DNA of 64,000 nt from Nocardioides sp. B-3 (GCF_024703895.1 NZ_CP087968.1:3906001-3970000), one strand, 5' to 3'. Counted from the first letter of the stretch, positions 31,045-41,715 are shown. Numbers and translations: made by a program. The notes: generated by a model from the sequence alone, not told the origin.

Positions 31045-31885
31045 TCAGATGGGTGAGAGCTCGTCGGGTGACAGTCCCGCGTTGGGCTTGCAGGGCCGCC
31101 TTGCGACGGTCGTTGTAGCGGGCGATGACCTCGGAGATGAGGTAGAGGACCAGCATCGGCACGGCCATGAAGGTCATCGTGAACGGGTCGGCCGACGGGG
31201 TCGCGACCGCCGCGAAGACGAAGATGCCGACGACGATCCATGGCCGGTGCGCGCCCAGCTGCTTGCCGGTGACCACGCCGGCGAGGTTGAGCATCACCAC
31301 GAAGACCGGGATCTCGAACGCCGGGCCGAAGACGAGCAGCGTGCGCGTGAAGAACTGGAGGTACTCGTTGAAGTCGACGAGGTTGGTGACGCCCTCTGGG
31401 TTGAGCCCGATCAGGACCTCGAGGCCCTTGGGCAGGGTGACATAGCCGAGCACGATGCCCGCCGGGAACAGCGGACCGGCGATCGCCACGAAGATTCGCG
31501 ACCACTTCCGCTCGCTGGCGTGCAGGCCCGGCAGGATGAAGGCCCAGATCTGGTAGAGCCAGTACGGCGCCGTGGAGACCAGCGCAGTGAAGCCGGCCAG
31601 CTTGAGATAGAGCATGAGACCACCGGCAGCGCCTCCGGTCGTGGCTTGGGTGGTCCCCTCGGGCAACCGCTCGCGCGCCTGCATGTAGGGCCCGACCACG
31701 AGGTCGTAGAGCGGATCGAAGAAGTAGAGCGCGAGGCCGACGGCCGGGATCATCAACGTTCCGGCGCGCAGCACGCGGGCGCGCAGCTCCCTCAGGTGGT
31801 CGCCCAGCGCCATCCGGCCCTCAGGGCCGACAGGGTGCGCGGGCTTGGCCGAGTAGAGACGGGCGAACCGTCCGACGAAGCTCAC
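31045..31885 (-). CDS. tatC: Sec-independent protein translocase TatC, one frameshift
   Basis: TatC is the six-helix receptor of the twin-arginine export system. MALGDHLRELRARVLRAGTL near residue 25 is the conserved cytoplasmic N-terminus (HLxELRxR). Later segments include FILPGLHASERKWSRIF, FGPAFEIPVFVVMLN (the PEF-type loop) and PSADPFTMTFMAVPMLVLY. A shift near 31090 affects only the tail; corrected, it ends KPNAGLSPDELSPI at 31045. Length is about 280 residues. It is downstream of tatA in the same transcript. Confidence 0.95.
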
Positions 31886-31909
31886 AGAGGTGGTGTCGTG
31901 GTGTCCGGG

Positions 31910-32194
31910 TCAGCCCCGGTGCTTGTCAGCGCGGAACTCGGGGTCGACCTCGGACTGGATCGTGGGCTCGGCCTGCGTCGTCGAGGTCGGGGGCAGCTCG
32001 GACGGCGCCGTCGGGGCGGCCTTGTCGTCATCGTCGTCGCGCAGGCCCTTGGTCTCGGTCTTGAAGATCCGCAGGGCTCGGCCGGTGCCGCGGGCGAGCT
32101 CGGGCAGCTTGGCCGCACCGAAGACCAGGATCACGATCGCGAGGATGACCAGCCACTCCGCGCCCTGCGGCAGGCCAATCAAGGGGTTGATCAT
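31910..32194 (-). CDS. tatA: Twin-arginine translocase subunit TatA
   Basis: TatA forms the pore-like assembly of the Tat system. The 94-residue protein has one N-terminal membrane helix (EWLVILAIVILVFGAAKLPE), the FGxxKLPE hinge, and an amphipathic helix (GTGRALRIFKTE). An acidic, low-complexity tail completes it. It begins at the ATG at 32194 and is intact. It lies 35 bp after pafC and 24 bp before tatC. Confidence 0.94.
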   Translation of the reverse strand: MINPLIGLPQGAEWLVILAIVILVFGAAKLPELARGTGRALRIFKTETKGLRDDDDDKAAPTAPSELPPTSTTQAEPTIQSEVDPEFRADKHRG

Positions 32195-32228
32195 GAGTTG
32201 CTCCAAAAGTCGGGGACGGCTGCGTCTC

Positions 32229-33222
32229 TCATCCTACGCCGCCATCCTGATACAGCCTGAGCGCCGCCCGTGCACTGGCTGTGAACGATTCGGAAAACTC
32301 CGGGGGCGCAATCACGGTGGCGTGCGGGGCCACCCGGAAGAGCAGCTGCTGGAGCCACGACTCGCTCGCCACGTCGATCACGACATCGAGGGTGCCGTCC
32401 GGTCCGGGAGCGGATTCGGAGACCGGGTAGTACTCCGGCACCCACTGGGCGGCCGGCTGGAGGCGCAGGGTCACGGCCACCGTCTCGCCGTCGCCACGGA
32501 ACCAGCCACCGGACAGGTCGCGGGGCTCCGCGGCACGCTGGGAGACCGGGTCCGGCAGCTCGGTGGCAGCCACGATCCGGTCGAGGCGGAAGGCTCGGTC
32601 TCCGTTGGCGGTGTGGCACCGGGGCGTCGAGGTAGGTCGCGTCGCCGACCCGGGTGAGGGCGCGGGGTTCGACGATCCGCGAGGACTGCTCGTCCCGGCT
32701 CGGCACGTAGTAGGAGATCTCGAGCTGGTGTCCGCGGTCGATCGCACCCTGCAGCAGCGGCAGCAGGTCGGCGCCCGGGGCGTCGTCGCTGGTCACGTGG
32801 ATCTGCTCGGCCGCTGACGCGGCGCCGGCCTCCTCGAGCTTGGCCAGCGTTCGCGCCACGACCTCGCGTGTCTCGGCGGAGGCGCTCTGCTCGATGGCCC
32901 GCAGCGCCACGACCAGCGCGGCTGCCTCGGAGGGCCCGAACCGGACCGGGCGTGCGAGGTAGTCGGCGTTGTCGACGCGGATGATCCCCTCGCCCTCCAG
33001 CGCGTCGAGGTCGACGTTGATCAGGTCGTCGGGGTAGCCACCCGGCAGCCCGCACATGAAGAGGACCCGCAGGTCCTTGTCGAGCTGGGCGGCATCGACG
33101 CCGAGCGCGGCGGCGGCCTCGGAGATGCGCACCTCGCCGTGCTGGTGCAGGTAGGGCACGAGCGCGAGCAGGCGACCGACCTGTTCCCCGGCGGCGTGCG
33201 AGACCGGCTTGGGCGTCGTCAC
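32229..33222 (-). CDS. pafC: WYL-domain transcriptional regulator PafC, one frameshift
   Basis: PafC with PafB forms the PafBC activator of the RecA-independent DNA damage response in actinobacteria. The N-terminal winged HTH (VPYLHQHGEVRISEAAAALG) is followed by the WYL region (HQLEISYYVPSRDEQSSRIV, then RAFRLDRIVAATELPDP) and a WCX-like extension (FRVAPHATVIAPPEFSESFT). A shift near 32620 falls inside the WYL domain. The GTG start at 33222 overlaps the pafB stop. The corrected length is about 331 residues. Confidence 0.9.
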
Positions 33223-34189
33223 GCGATCACGCCCTCGAGCCGTGAGACGACCTCGGCGCGCAGGTCGTCGGGAGCCTCGACGACGGCGTTGGCACCGAGC
33301 GTGAGCACGGTGTTGACGAGGTCGCGGACCCGGCCGCTGACCGTGAGGCGGTCCCGGGGCCGTGAGTTCGTCGGGGCCGGCGACGTCTTCCTCGATCACG
33401 GCGGCGTTGCGGCGTACGCCCACGCCGGTGCGCTGACGGACCAGCAGCGTCGCCTCGATGTCGGGGGTGCGGTGCACCGGGCGGTGCGCGACCAGCTTCA
33501 CGTCCGTGCCGGCCGGGACGTCGTACGCCGCAGTCTTGCCGGTCAGGGTCACCTTGCCCTGCACCCGGGAGAGCCGGAAGACGCGCTCGGCCTTCCGGTC
33601 GAGGTCGAACCCCACGACGTACCACCGCCCGGACGACCGGACGACGCCCCGGGGCTGGAGGCGGCGCCGCGCCGGGTTCTCGCCGGGACGGCGGTAGTCG
33701 AACGTGATGACCCGGCGCTTCTGGGTGGCCTCCCAGCAGGCGTCGAACGCCGGTTCCTCGGCCCGCAGGCTGGGCGGGACGAGGCCGAGCCGACTCGTGT
33801 CGATCTCGACGCCCTGCGCGGCCAGCTTGCGCATCGCCTCGGTGGTGGCGCGCGCCAGCGTGGCCTGCTCCCGGGCGCGCCGCGATGCCGAGCACGGCTG
33901 CCTCGTCGGCCTCGAACGTGATCTCCGGCAATGAGGACGTGTCGGGAGAGATGCGATAGCCCTGCTCGTCCTCGAAGTAGCCGTCGAGCGAGCCCACCTC
34001 GATCACGACACCGAGCTCGCGGAGGTCTTCCTTGTCCCGCTCGAAAGCCTTCTCGAAGGCCTCGTCGCCACGGATGTTGTCGGCGTATTCACCGTAGTGA
34101 GCGCGTCGGATGTCTCGCTTGGAGACGAAGCGGGTCTGGGCGAGCAGCATGATGTAGAGATTGAGCAGTCGCTCCGACTTCTCCGCCAT
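33219..34189 (-). CDS. pafB: WYL-domain transcriptional regulator PafB, frameshifted
   Basis: PafB is the partner of PafC. It begins MAEKSERLLNLYIMLLAQTR with the HTH in FVSKRDIRRAHYGEYADNI. The WYL domain contains RRVITFDYRRPGENPARRRL and RSSGRWYVVGFDLDRKAERV. Shifts occur near 33885 and near 33350, and the corrected C-terminus reads LGANAVVEAPDDLRAEVVSR. The corrected length is about 323 residues. The stop overlaps the pafC GTG. The pair sits downstream of pafA, its usual place. Confidence 0.9.
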
Positions 34190-34222
34190 GCCGCTCCCCC
34201 TCCCTGCTTTCGACGTGCTCGG

Positions 34223-35168
34223 TCAGGCGGCGGCGAGGATGTCGATGACGAAGAACAGCGTGTCGGTGCCCTTGATCCCGGCGCTCTTGTTGCCTTCCTT
34301 GCCGTAGCCGTCGGCCGGCGGGATCGACAGGATCACGCGGGAGCCGACGGTCTTGCCGACCAGTGCCTTGTCCCAGCCGGCCACGACCTGGCCCACGCCG
34401 ATCGGGAAGGAGGTCGGGTCCTTGGAGTAGGACTCGTCGAACGGCGCCTTGGCGTCGTAGACCTGCCCGAGGTAGTTGACCGCGATCGTCTGGCCACTCT
34501 CCACCACGGGGCCGTCGCCCTTGACCAGCGTGGTGTCGAGGAGGTTCTTGCTCGGCTTGTTGGCGTCGGCGAAGTCGAAGCCGGTGATGACACCGTCGGC
34601 CTCGATCAGGCTCGGCGACCACTTGGCAGCGTCGCGCTCCTCACCGGTCGGCTCGTCGCCGACGCGGGCCATCAGGTCGACCACGAAGACGAGGCCGTCC
34701 TTGTTGCCGATGCCGAGCTGGGAGTTGCCGGCCTCGCCGAAGGCGTCGGTGGCGTTGGCCGCCACGGCGACCCGGGAGCCGACCTTGTGGCCCTCCGGGG
34801 CCTCCCCGGAACGGCTTGGAGATCTCGCCGATGAGCAGCTGCGGCGCCTTCGTCTCGTAGCTGTTGTAGGCCTCCTCCTCAGTGAAGCCGTTGCCGATCC
34901 AGATGTGGGCGAGCGCGCCGTCGCCGGCCTCGATCACGTCGCCGTCGCCCTCCGTGAGGACCTCGGTCTCGATCTCCTCGGGGTCGACCTCGCCCTCCCG
35001 GGTGACCTTCGGCGCCTTGCCGATGTCGCCGGTGATCTTGACGCTGTCGAGTCCACCGGCCGCGTCGGTGCCCGACCCGTCGTCGGAGCCGCAGGCGGTG
35101 AGCGAGAGTGCCGTGAGGGCGAGGACGCCGCTGGCGGCGACGAGGCGGGTGCGGGTGGAGCGAGACAC
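34223..35168 (-). CDS. Secreted FKBP-type peptidyl-prolyl isomerase lipoprotein, two domains
   Basis: This is a predicted lipoprotein that folds exported proteins through prolyl isomerisation. The signal peptide ends at the lipobox LTAC (LSLTACGSDDG). A first FKBP-like domain is divergent (QLLIGEISKPF, GEAGNSQLGIGNKDGLVFVV). The second keeps the typical GQTIAVNYLGQVYDAKAPFD, VGQVVAGWDKALVGKTVGSR and IPPADGYGK. A shift near 34808 lies in the first domain. I chose GTG 35168 because AGGTG lies 8 bp upstream. Total length is about 315 residues. The gene stands between pafA and pafB, a conserved position. Confidence 0.9.
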
Positions 35169-35247
35169 GATGGGGTCACCTAATCCGTTGATGTGCAGGA
35201 CAGCGCGGGTCACCCTATCCGGCCAGTCTGTGACGTTGTTGAACGAC

Positions 35248-36611
35248 TCACATGCCGTCGATGAGTCGTTGCACGCGCTCGTCGTAGGCCTTGAACGGGT
35301 CCTTGCACAGCACCGTGCGCTGGGCCCAGTCGTTGAGCTTGAGGTGCACCCAGTCGACGGTGAAGTCGCGCCGTCGTTCCCGGGCCTTGCGGATGAACTC
35401 GCCGCGCAGCCGGGCGCGGGTGTTCTGCGGCGGCACGCTCTTGGCCTCGAAGATCTTCAGGTCGCTGGTGACGCGCGTGACCGCGCCCCGCTTCTCGAGG
35501 AGGTAGTAGAGCCCCCGGTTGCGGTGGATGTCGTGGTAGGCGAGGTCGAGCTGCGCGATCCGCGGGTGCCCCATCGGCAGCCCGTGCTTGGCGCGGTAGC
35601 GATCGATCAGCTTCCACTTGATCACCCAGTCGATCTCGCGGTCGACCAGACCGAGGTCGTCGGACTCGATCGCCTTGAGCCCGCGCTCCCACAGGTCGAG
35701 CGCCTGCTCGATCAGCGGCGTGCTGATCTGGCGGCGGTCGACGAAGTCGCGCGCCTTGCCGAGGTATTCGGCCCGGATCTCCAGCGCACTCGCCTCGCGG
35801 CCGTTGGCCAGCCGCACCTTGCGGCGACCGGTGACGTCGTGGGAGATCTCCCGGATGGCTCGGATCGGGTTCTCCATCGTGAGGTCGCGCATCACCACGC
35901 CCTCCTCGATCATCCGCAGCACGAGGTCGCACGAGGCCACCTTGAGCATGGTGGTCGTCTCGCTCATGTTGGAGTCGCCGACGATGACGTGCAGGCGGCG
36001 GTACTTCTCCGCGTCCGCGTGCGGCTCGTCGCGGGTGTTGATGATCGGCCGGCTCCGGGTGGTGGCGCTCGAGACGCCCTCCCAGATGTGTTCGGCGCGT
36101 TGGGAGACGTTGTACGTCGCACCGCGTGGCGTCTGCGTGACCTTGCCGGCGCCGACGACGATCTGGCGGGTGACCGGGGAAGGGGATCAGGATGTCGGCG
36201 AGCTTGCTGAACTCCCCGGCCCGCCCGACGAGGTAGTTCTCGTGGCAGCCGTAGGAGTTCCCCGCGGAGTCGGTGTTGTTCTTGAAGAGGTAGATGTCGC
36301 CGGCGATGCCCTCGTCGTGCAGGCGCTGCTCGGCATCGAGCAGCAGCCCCTCGAGGATCCGCTCCCCCGCCTTGTCGTGCGTGACGAGGTCGACGATGTC
36401 GTCGCACTCGGGCGTCGCGTATTCAGGGGTGGCTACCGACGTCGAGGTAGAGCCTCGCGCCGTTGCGGAGGAAGACGTTGCTCGACCGACCCCAGCTGAC
36501 GACCTTGCGGAAGAGATAGCGCGCGACCTCGTCGGGGCTCAGCCTGCGCTGGCCCTTGAACGTGCACGTGACGCCGTACTCGTTCTCGATCCCGAAGATC
36601 CGACGGTCCAT
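35248..36611 (-). CDS. pafA: Pup-protein ligase PafA, frameshifted
   Basis: PafA attaches Pup to lysines of target proteins with ATP, marking them for the proteasome. It starts MDRRIFGIENEYGVTCTF, the carboxylate-amine ligase-type nucleotide site, then has [20 protein letters not shown]. Further hallmarks are YLFKNNTDSAGNSYGCHENY, RPIINTRDEPHADAEKYRRL and HVIVGDSNMSETTTMLKVAS. Shifts occur near 36428 and 36183. The corrected length of about 454 matches the family. It is closely related to Dop, encoded upstream. Confidence 0.95.
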
Positions 36612-36663
36612 GACCCCACCCTAGAACCGTGCTGGGCGTCGTGTGGGGCCGAACACGCAAGTC

Positions 36664-37694
36664 TCAGGGAAGGGGATCGCCCGGGTCCCCCGGAGGGGTG
36701 CCCGGAGCAGGCGGCTGGGACGGGTCCGGGATCGGCGGCTGGGGCGTGGGTGGCGTCGGCTGACCCGGGTCGGCCGGGTCCGGTCGGGTGCGGCGCAGGA
36801 GCGGGCGGTGCGATGGGCGGCGCGGTCGGTGGCGGCACCCGGTGCTCCGTCGGCTCGCCGCTCAACGGGTGCTCGAGCGGCGGCACTCCCCCACTGACCC
36901 GGTCGGTGGGATCGGCCGGGTCATCCGTGCCGGGCGCGGTCGGCGGCGTCGCGCCCACGTTGTCGTCGCTGCGCGGGGTGTCGGGCTGCTCCGGGCCTCG
37001 GTCTCCGAGGATCTCGACGAGCCGCGACGGTCGCAGGCGGACGAACTTGCGCGGCTGCGTGCGGGTGCGGTCGAGGATCGCAACCTCGAGGTCGTCGACC
37101 GGGATCACCCGGTCGCCGGAGTCGGTGTGCCCGAGGGCAGCCACCGCGACGTGCATGGCGTCCTCGAGGCTGGCGCCCTCGACGTAGTGCTCCTTGAGGT
37201 GCGTGGCGACGATGTCCGCCGCTCCGCCCATCACCGCGAAGCCGTGCTCGTCGGCGACCCGGCCGTCGTAGGTCAGGCGGTACAGCTGGTCCTCGGCGGG
37301 CTGGTCCCCCACCTCGGCCACGAAGATCTCCACCTCGTAGGGCTTCTCGCCACCACTGGAGAAGATCGTGCCGAGGGTCTGCGCGTAGGCGTTGGCCAGT
37401 CCGCGACCCGTCACGTCGCGGCGGTCGTAGGCGTAGCCGCGCATGTCGGCCAGCCGCACGCCGGCGATGCGCAGGTTCTCGAACTCGTTGTAGCGACCGA
37501 CCGCGGCGAACGCGATCCGGTCATAGATCTCGGAGACCTTGTGCAGCGCCTCGGGACGGGTTCTCCGAGACGAAGAGGATGCCGTCGGCGTACTGGATGG
37601 CGACAACCGACCGACCGCGGGCGATGCCCTTGCGCGCGAAGTCGGCGCGGTCCTTCATCAGCTGTTCGGGCGAGACGTAGAACGGGGTGCTCAT
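36664..37694 (-). CDS. prcA: Proteasome alpha subunit with a long proline-rich tail, frameshifted
   Basis: PrcA forms the outer gated rings of the 20S proteasome. It starts MSTPFYVSPEQLMKDRADFA, the gating N-terminus, and continues with IAFAAVGRYNEFENLRIAGV and GYAYDRRDVTGRGLANAYAQ. The body ends near KFVRLRPSRLVEILGDRGPE at about residue 240. It continues with roughly 100 residues rich in Pro, Asp and Thr. Shifts lie near 37560 and within the tail near 36775. The corrected stop is at 36664. Typical PrcA has about 245-265 residues, so the tail is unusual. Confidence 0.92.
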
Positions 37695-37701
37695 GGTGTC
37701 C

Positions 37702-38534
37702 TCAGATCAGGGCGGCCGCGGGGCCATCGGGGCGCTGCATGCGCGCGGCGAGCATCCGGTCGGCGATCTCCGCGACCTCGGCATCGGGCATCCGGTAGCC
37801 GCCATCGGCAGTGACGACCCGGACGACCGGGAAGATGCGGCGGGTGATGTCGGGACCACCGGTGGCGGAGTCGTCGTCGGCGGCGTCGTACAGCGCCCGG
37901 ATGACGGCCGTGACGCAGCCTTCTGCCGTGAGGTCCTCGCGGTAGAGCTTCTTCAGCGAGCCGCGAGCGAACAGCGAGCCCGAGCCGACGCTGTGGAAGG
38001 CGGTCTCCTCGTAGCGGCCACCGGTGACGTCGTAGCTGAAGATGCGGCCCCGGTTGGAGTTGAGGTCGAAGCCCGCGAAGAGCGGCACGACGGAGAGGCC
38101 CTGCATGGCCGGGCCGAGGTTGGCGCGGATCAACGCGGCGAGCCGGTTGGCCTTGCCGTCCATCGAGAGCGTCGTGCCCTCGATCTTCTCGTAGTGCTCG
38201 AGCTCGGTCTGGAACAGTCGGACCATCTCGACGGCGAGGCCGGCGGTGCCGGCGATCCCGACCACGGAGTATTCGTCCGCAGGGAAGACCTTCTCGATGT
38301 CGCTGCTGCGCGATGATGTTGCCCATCGTGGCGCGGCGGTCGCCCGCCATCACGACTCCGCCGGGGAACGTCGCGGCGACGATGGTCGTGCCATGGGGAG
38401 CGAGGTCGCCGGCGTGGCCGGAGGGTACGGCGCGGCGCGACGGCAGCAGGTCAGGCGCCCGGACGGCCGTGGAAGTCGCTGAAGGAAGAGGTGCCCGGCA
38501 TCAGGTAGGCAGCGGGCAGGCGCGGGTCGCTCAC
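37702..38534 (-). CDS. prcB: Proteasome beta subunit (catalytic), frameshifted
   Basis: PrcB is the Thr-protease subunit of the 20S proteasome. A propeptide of roughly 55 residues (SDPRLPAAYLMPGTSSFSDF onwards) precedes the cleavage site HG/TTIVAATFPGGVVMAGDRRA, giving the N-terminal catalytic Thr. GTTLSMDGKANRLAALIRAN and FSYDVTGGRYEETAFHSVGS confirm the fold. Shifts are near 38465 in the propeptide and near 38310 after MGNIIAQ. The GTG at 38534 overlaps the pup stop. It ends 8 bp before prcA. Confidence 0.94.
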
Positions 38535-38728
38535 TGGCCACCCTTCTGGATGAACGACTTCACGAAGTCCTCGGCGTTGGTCTCGAGCACTTCGTCGATC
38601 TCGTCGAGGATGGCGTCGACGTCGTCGTCGATGACCTCCTTGCGCTCGGCAACGTCGGTCTCGACGACCTCGTCGGTCGCCGTCTCGTCCCGGGTGGATT
38701 TGCGCGGTTGCTTCTGTTCCCGGGCCAT
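38531..38728 (-). CDS. pup: Prokaryotic ubiquitin-like protein Pup
   Basis: Pup is the 65-residue disordered tag attached to proteasome substrates. It is intact and starts MAREQKQPRKSTRDE. The acidic helical region that binds the Mpa coiled coil (DDVDAILDEIDEVLETNAED) precedes FVKSFIQKGGQ. The C-terminal Gln must be deamidated by Dop to Glu before ligation by PafA, and dop is encoded just upstream. The stop overlaps the prcB start (GTGA). Confidence 0.97.
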   Translation of the reverse strand: MAREQKQPRKSTRDETATDEVVETDVAERKEVIDDDVDAILDEIDEVLETNAEDFVKSFIQKGGQ

Positions 38729-38801
38729 GCCTCCGACCCTATCCACAAAACGAAACCACGCACGGGAAGCGCCCATTGGGCCGGACGTTGCGGACGGCTG
38801 C

Positions 38802-38857
38802 GCTACCGAACAGTCAGGGGGCTGCCAACGAAGTCTGCCCCCGTACCGTTCGGTAGC
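38802..38857. repeat. Large imperfect inverted repeat between dop and pup
   Basis: Two 21-nt arms (38802-38822 and 38837-38857) match at 18 positions. They contain perfect outer 10-bp (GCTACCGAAC/GTTCGGTAGC) and inner 6-bp (GGGGGC/GCCCCC) stems with a 5-nt internal mismatch and a 14-nt loop. It lies 22 bp after the dop stop and about 75 bp before the pup ATG. It could attenuate read-through from dop or structure the pup leader. Confidence 0.8.
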
Positions 38858-38878
38858 TCGGGGCCGCGACGACAGGGA

Positions 38879-40388
38879 CTACCGGGTGAGGCGGGCGACC
38901 GGGTCGAGGGCGGTGTCGCACTCGTCGAGCAGGGCGCCGACGTGGGCCTTGCTGCCGCGGAGCGGGTCGATGGTGGGGACACGCTGGAGGGACTCGCGGC
39001 CGGGGAGGTCGAAGATGACCGAGTCCCGGGAGGCGGCGGCGACGTGTTCGGCGTACTTCTCCGGGCAACGGCCGCGGAAGTAGGCGCGGGTGTCCTCGGG
39101 CGGGTCGTGCATGGCGTCCTCGACCGACGCGTCGTCGAGGAGGCGCTCGATCCGGCCGGCCGCGACGAGCTTGGCGTAGAGACCCTTGTCGGGGCGGATG
39201 TCGGCGTACTGCAGGTCGATCAGGTGCAGCTTGGCGTCGTCCCAGTCGAGGTCGTCGCGATCGCGGTACTGCTGGAGCAGCTTCAGCTTGGCCACCCAGT
39301 CGAGCTCGCCCGCGCACTGCATCGGGTCGTGCTCGAGCCGCGTCAGCACCGACTCCCAGCGCGCCAGCACGTCGACGGTCTGCGCGTCGGCGTCGTCACC
39401 GAGGCGGTCGTCGACGAACTTGCGTGCGAGGTCGAGGTATTCCATCTGCAGCTGGACGGCCGTCATGGTGCGGCCGTCGTGCATGGTCAGCAGGTGCTTG
39501 AGCGTCGGGTCGTGCGACACCGCGCGCAGTGACGCGACGGAGCCGCTGACAGCCGGGTCTGTGGTGATGAACTTGTCCTCGATCATCGCCAGCACCAGCG
39601 CGGTCGTGCCGACCTTGAGGTACGTCGACACCTCGGCCAGATTCGCGTCGCCGATGATCACATGGAGCCGGCGGTACTTCTCCGGGTCGGCGTGCGGCTC
39701 GTCGCGGGTGTTGATGATCGGACGCTTCAGCGTCGTCTCGAGCCCCACCTCGACCTCGAAGTAGTCGGCGCGCTGGCTGATCTGGAACCCGTGCTCGCGC
39801 CCGTCCCGGCCGATGCCAACGCGACCCGCGCCGCACACCACCCGGCGGCTGACGAAGAACGGCGTCAGGTGGCGCACGATGTCGGCGAACGGGGTCGAGC
39901 GCCGCATCAGGAAGTTCTCGTGGGCACCGTAGGATGCGCCCTTGTTGTCCGTGTTGTTCTTGTAGAGCACGATCTGCGCCGTCGCCGGCGGCTGCGACGC
40001 GAGCCGCTGGGCGTCGAGCATGATCTGCTCCCCGCCTTGTCCCACTTGACGATGTCGAGCGGAGACGTCACCTCGGGCGTGGAGTACTCCGGGTGCGCGT
40101 GGTCGACGTACAACCGTGCCCCGTTGGTGAGGATGACGTTGGCGAGCCCGAGGTCCTCGTCGGTGAGCTGACTGGGATCGGCGACTGGCGCGACATGTCG
40201 TAGCCGCGGGCGTCGCGCAGCAGCGGCGACTCCTCCTCGAAGTCCCAGCGTGCGCGGCGTGCCTTGATCGTCGACGACGCGTAGGCGTTGACGACCCGGG
40301 AGGACGCGACCATGGGGTTGGCAAGAGGGAGGCCCTGCACGGAGATGCCGTACTCGACCTCGGTTCCCATCACGCGTCGTACGCTCAT
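38879..40388 (-). CDS. dop: Depupylase/deamidase Dop, frameshifted
   Basis: Dop deamidates the C-terminal Gln of Pup and removes Pup from substrates. It begins VMGTEVEYGISVQGLPLANP, with TNGARLYVDHAHPEYSTPEV, IVLYKNNTDNKGASYGAHEN and RPIINTRDEPHADPEKYRRL. The N-terminal dop-specific loop region (residues about 40-75, KARRARWDFEEESPLLRDAR) is present. Shifts occur near 40165-40190 and 40035. The corrected length is about 503 residues, as expected. It lies between mpa and pup with a methyltransferase and small genes inserted upstream. Confidence 0.95.
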
Positions 40389-40391
40389 GTC

Positions 40392-41022
40392 ATGAGCCTA
40401 CGGCTGTGGGACGAACACGTGGTGCCTCGTCTGGCGGATGTCTCGCTGAAGGGACACGAGATCGGCGAGCTGCGCGGCCGGACGTGCGTGGACCTGAGCG
40501 GTCGGGTCCTCGAGATCGGCTTCGGTTCGGGGCTGAACGTCCGCTGGTATCCGCCGGACGTGACCTCGATCAGTGCGGTGGAGCCATCCGACGTGGGATG
40601 GGGCCTCTCGGAGAAGCGACGGCGGCGCAGCGCCGTACGCATCGAGCGGGCCGGGCTCGACGGCCAGCACTCGGCCCTGTCGGACGAGTCCCATGACGCG
40701 GCCCTCGTGACGTTCAGCCTGTGCACGATCCCGGATCCGGCGCTGGCCCTGCGTGAGGTACGCCGCGTGGTGGGCCCGCAGGGACGGTTGCACTTCCTCG
40801 AGCACGGTCTCGCCCCCCGAACCCGACATCCAGAAGCAGCAGCGGCGCTGGGAGCCCCGGCAGCGCAGGCTGGCCGGCGGGTGTCACCTCACGCGCGACA
40901 TGCCGGCGCTGATCGAGGCGAATGGCTGGGAGATCGAGACCGTGGAGGCGTTCTACCTGCCGGGCCCATCGATCGGACGGCCGTGGACCCACCTCTTCAT
41001 GGGCAGAGCGCGGTCAGCCTGA
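40392..41022 (+). CDS. Class I SAM-dependent methyltransferase, one frameshift
   Basis: The SAM-binding glycine loop GRVLEIGFGSGLNVRWYPPD is followed by ALVTFSLCTIPDPALALREV and GRLHFLEHGLAP, as in UbiE/Menaquinone-type small methyltransferases. A shift near 40815 joins EPDIQKQQRRWEPRQRRLAG and the C-terminal WEIETVEAFYLPGPSIGRPW. The corrected length is 210 residues. The substrate is unknown. It diverges from dop with 3 bp between starts and converges with the acyltransferase, overlapping its 3' end by 9 bp. Confidence 0.85.
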
Positions 41023-41605
41023 GGCCTTGTCCTCTTCAGCGCAGCCGCGGGACGGTGGCCCTGGTCGGGCTTGATGCCGGTCTTGTCGGCGTAGAACTCG
41101 CGGACGCGGTCCATGTCGGCCTTCACGTCGCCGGTGAGGTCGAAGGTCGGGCCCCACCCGACGGTGCGGGTCGCGCTGTCGAGATAGGCCAGTGTGACCG
41201 GGATGCCGGTCTTCTGCGAGATCCGGTAGAAGCCCGACTTCCAGTAGTCCGTCTTGCTCCGCGTGCCCTCGGCAGCGAGGCCGAGCAGGAAGCCCTCGTC
41301 GACCTCCGCGTCGGCGAGCAACCGGTTGATCGTCTCGGTGGGGTCGGACCGGTCCAGGGGGCACGGCGCCGGTGGAGCGCAACAGCGGACCGAGGGGGCC
41401 CTTGAAGAACTCCTTCTTCACCAGCAACCGGATGTTCACGCTGCTGTCCCACCCGAGCAGCAGGGTCAGGACCCAGTCCCAGTTGGAGGTGTGCGGGGCG
41501 CCGACGAGGATGCCGCGCTGGGGCACCTCTCCCGCAGTGCGCCAGCGACCGAGACGGAGCAGGACGCGCGCAAGCGTGCGTCGGACCGAAGAAGTGTCGG
41601 CTCAT
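41014..41605 (-). CDS. PlsC-like 1-acylglycerol-3-phosphate acyltransferase, frameshifted
   Basis: This is an acyltransferase of the PlsC/LPLAT fold. The HxxxxD catalytic motif appears in VGAPHTSNWDWVLTLLLGW. A second block is GLAAEGTRSKTDYWKSGFYR, equivalent to the EGTRS substrate-binding motif. Shifts lie near 41555, 41362 and 41050. The corrected length is about 197 residues. It probably acylates a lysolipid at the membrane. The true substrate may not be lysophosphatidate. Confidence 0.85.
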
Positions 41606-41640
41606 GGCCGGAACTCTAGGTCCGAGCGAGGGTGGCCCGC

Positions 41641-41715
41641 TCAGCGGCTCCGCAGCTTGCCGAGCACGGCGAGGACGACCAGCACGATGACGACGATGAC
41701 CGGGATCTTGATCAT
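41641..41715 (-). CDS. 24-residue single-helix membrane peptide
   Basis: This is an ATG at 41715 with an AAGGAG ribosome site 6 bp upstream and a TGA at 41641. The peptide is one hydrophobic helix rich in Val, Ile and Leu (residues 4-18, IPVIVVIVLVVLAVL) followed by the basic end GKLRSR. Third positions are nearly all G or C, and the start is well placed. It resembles the many tiny one-helix proteins of actinobacteria; function unknown. Confidence 0.6.
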   Translation of the reverse strand: MIKIPVIVVIVLVVLAVLGKLRSR

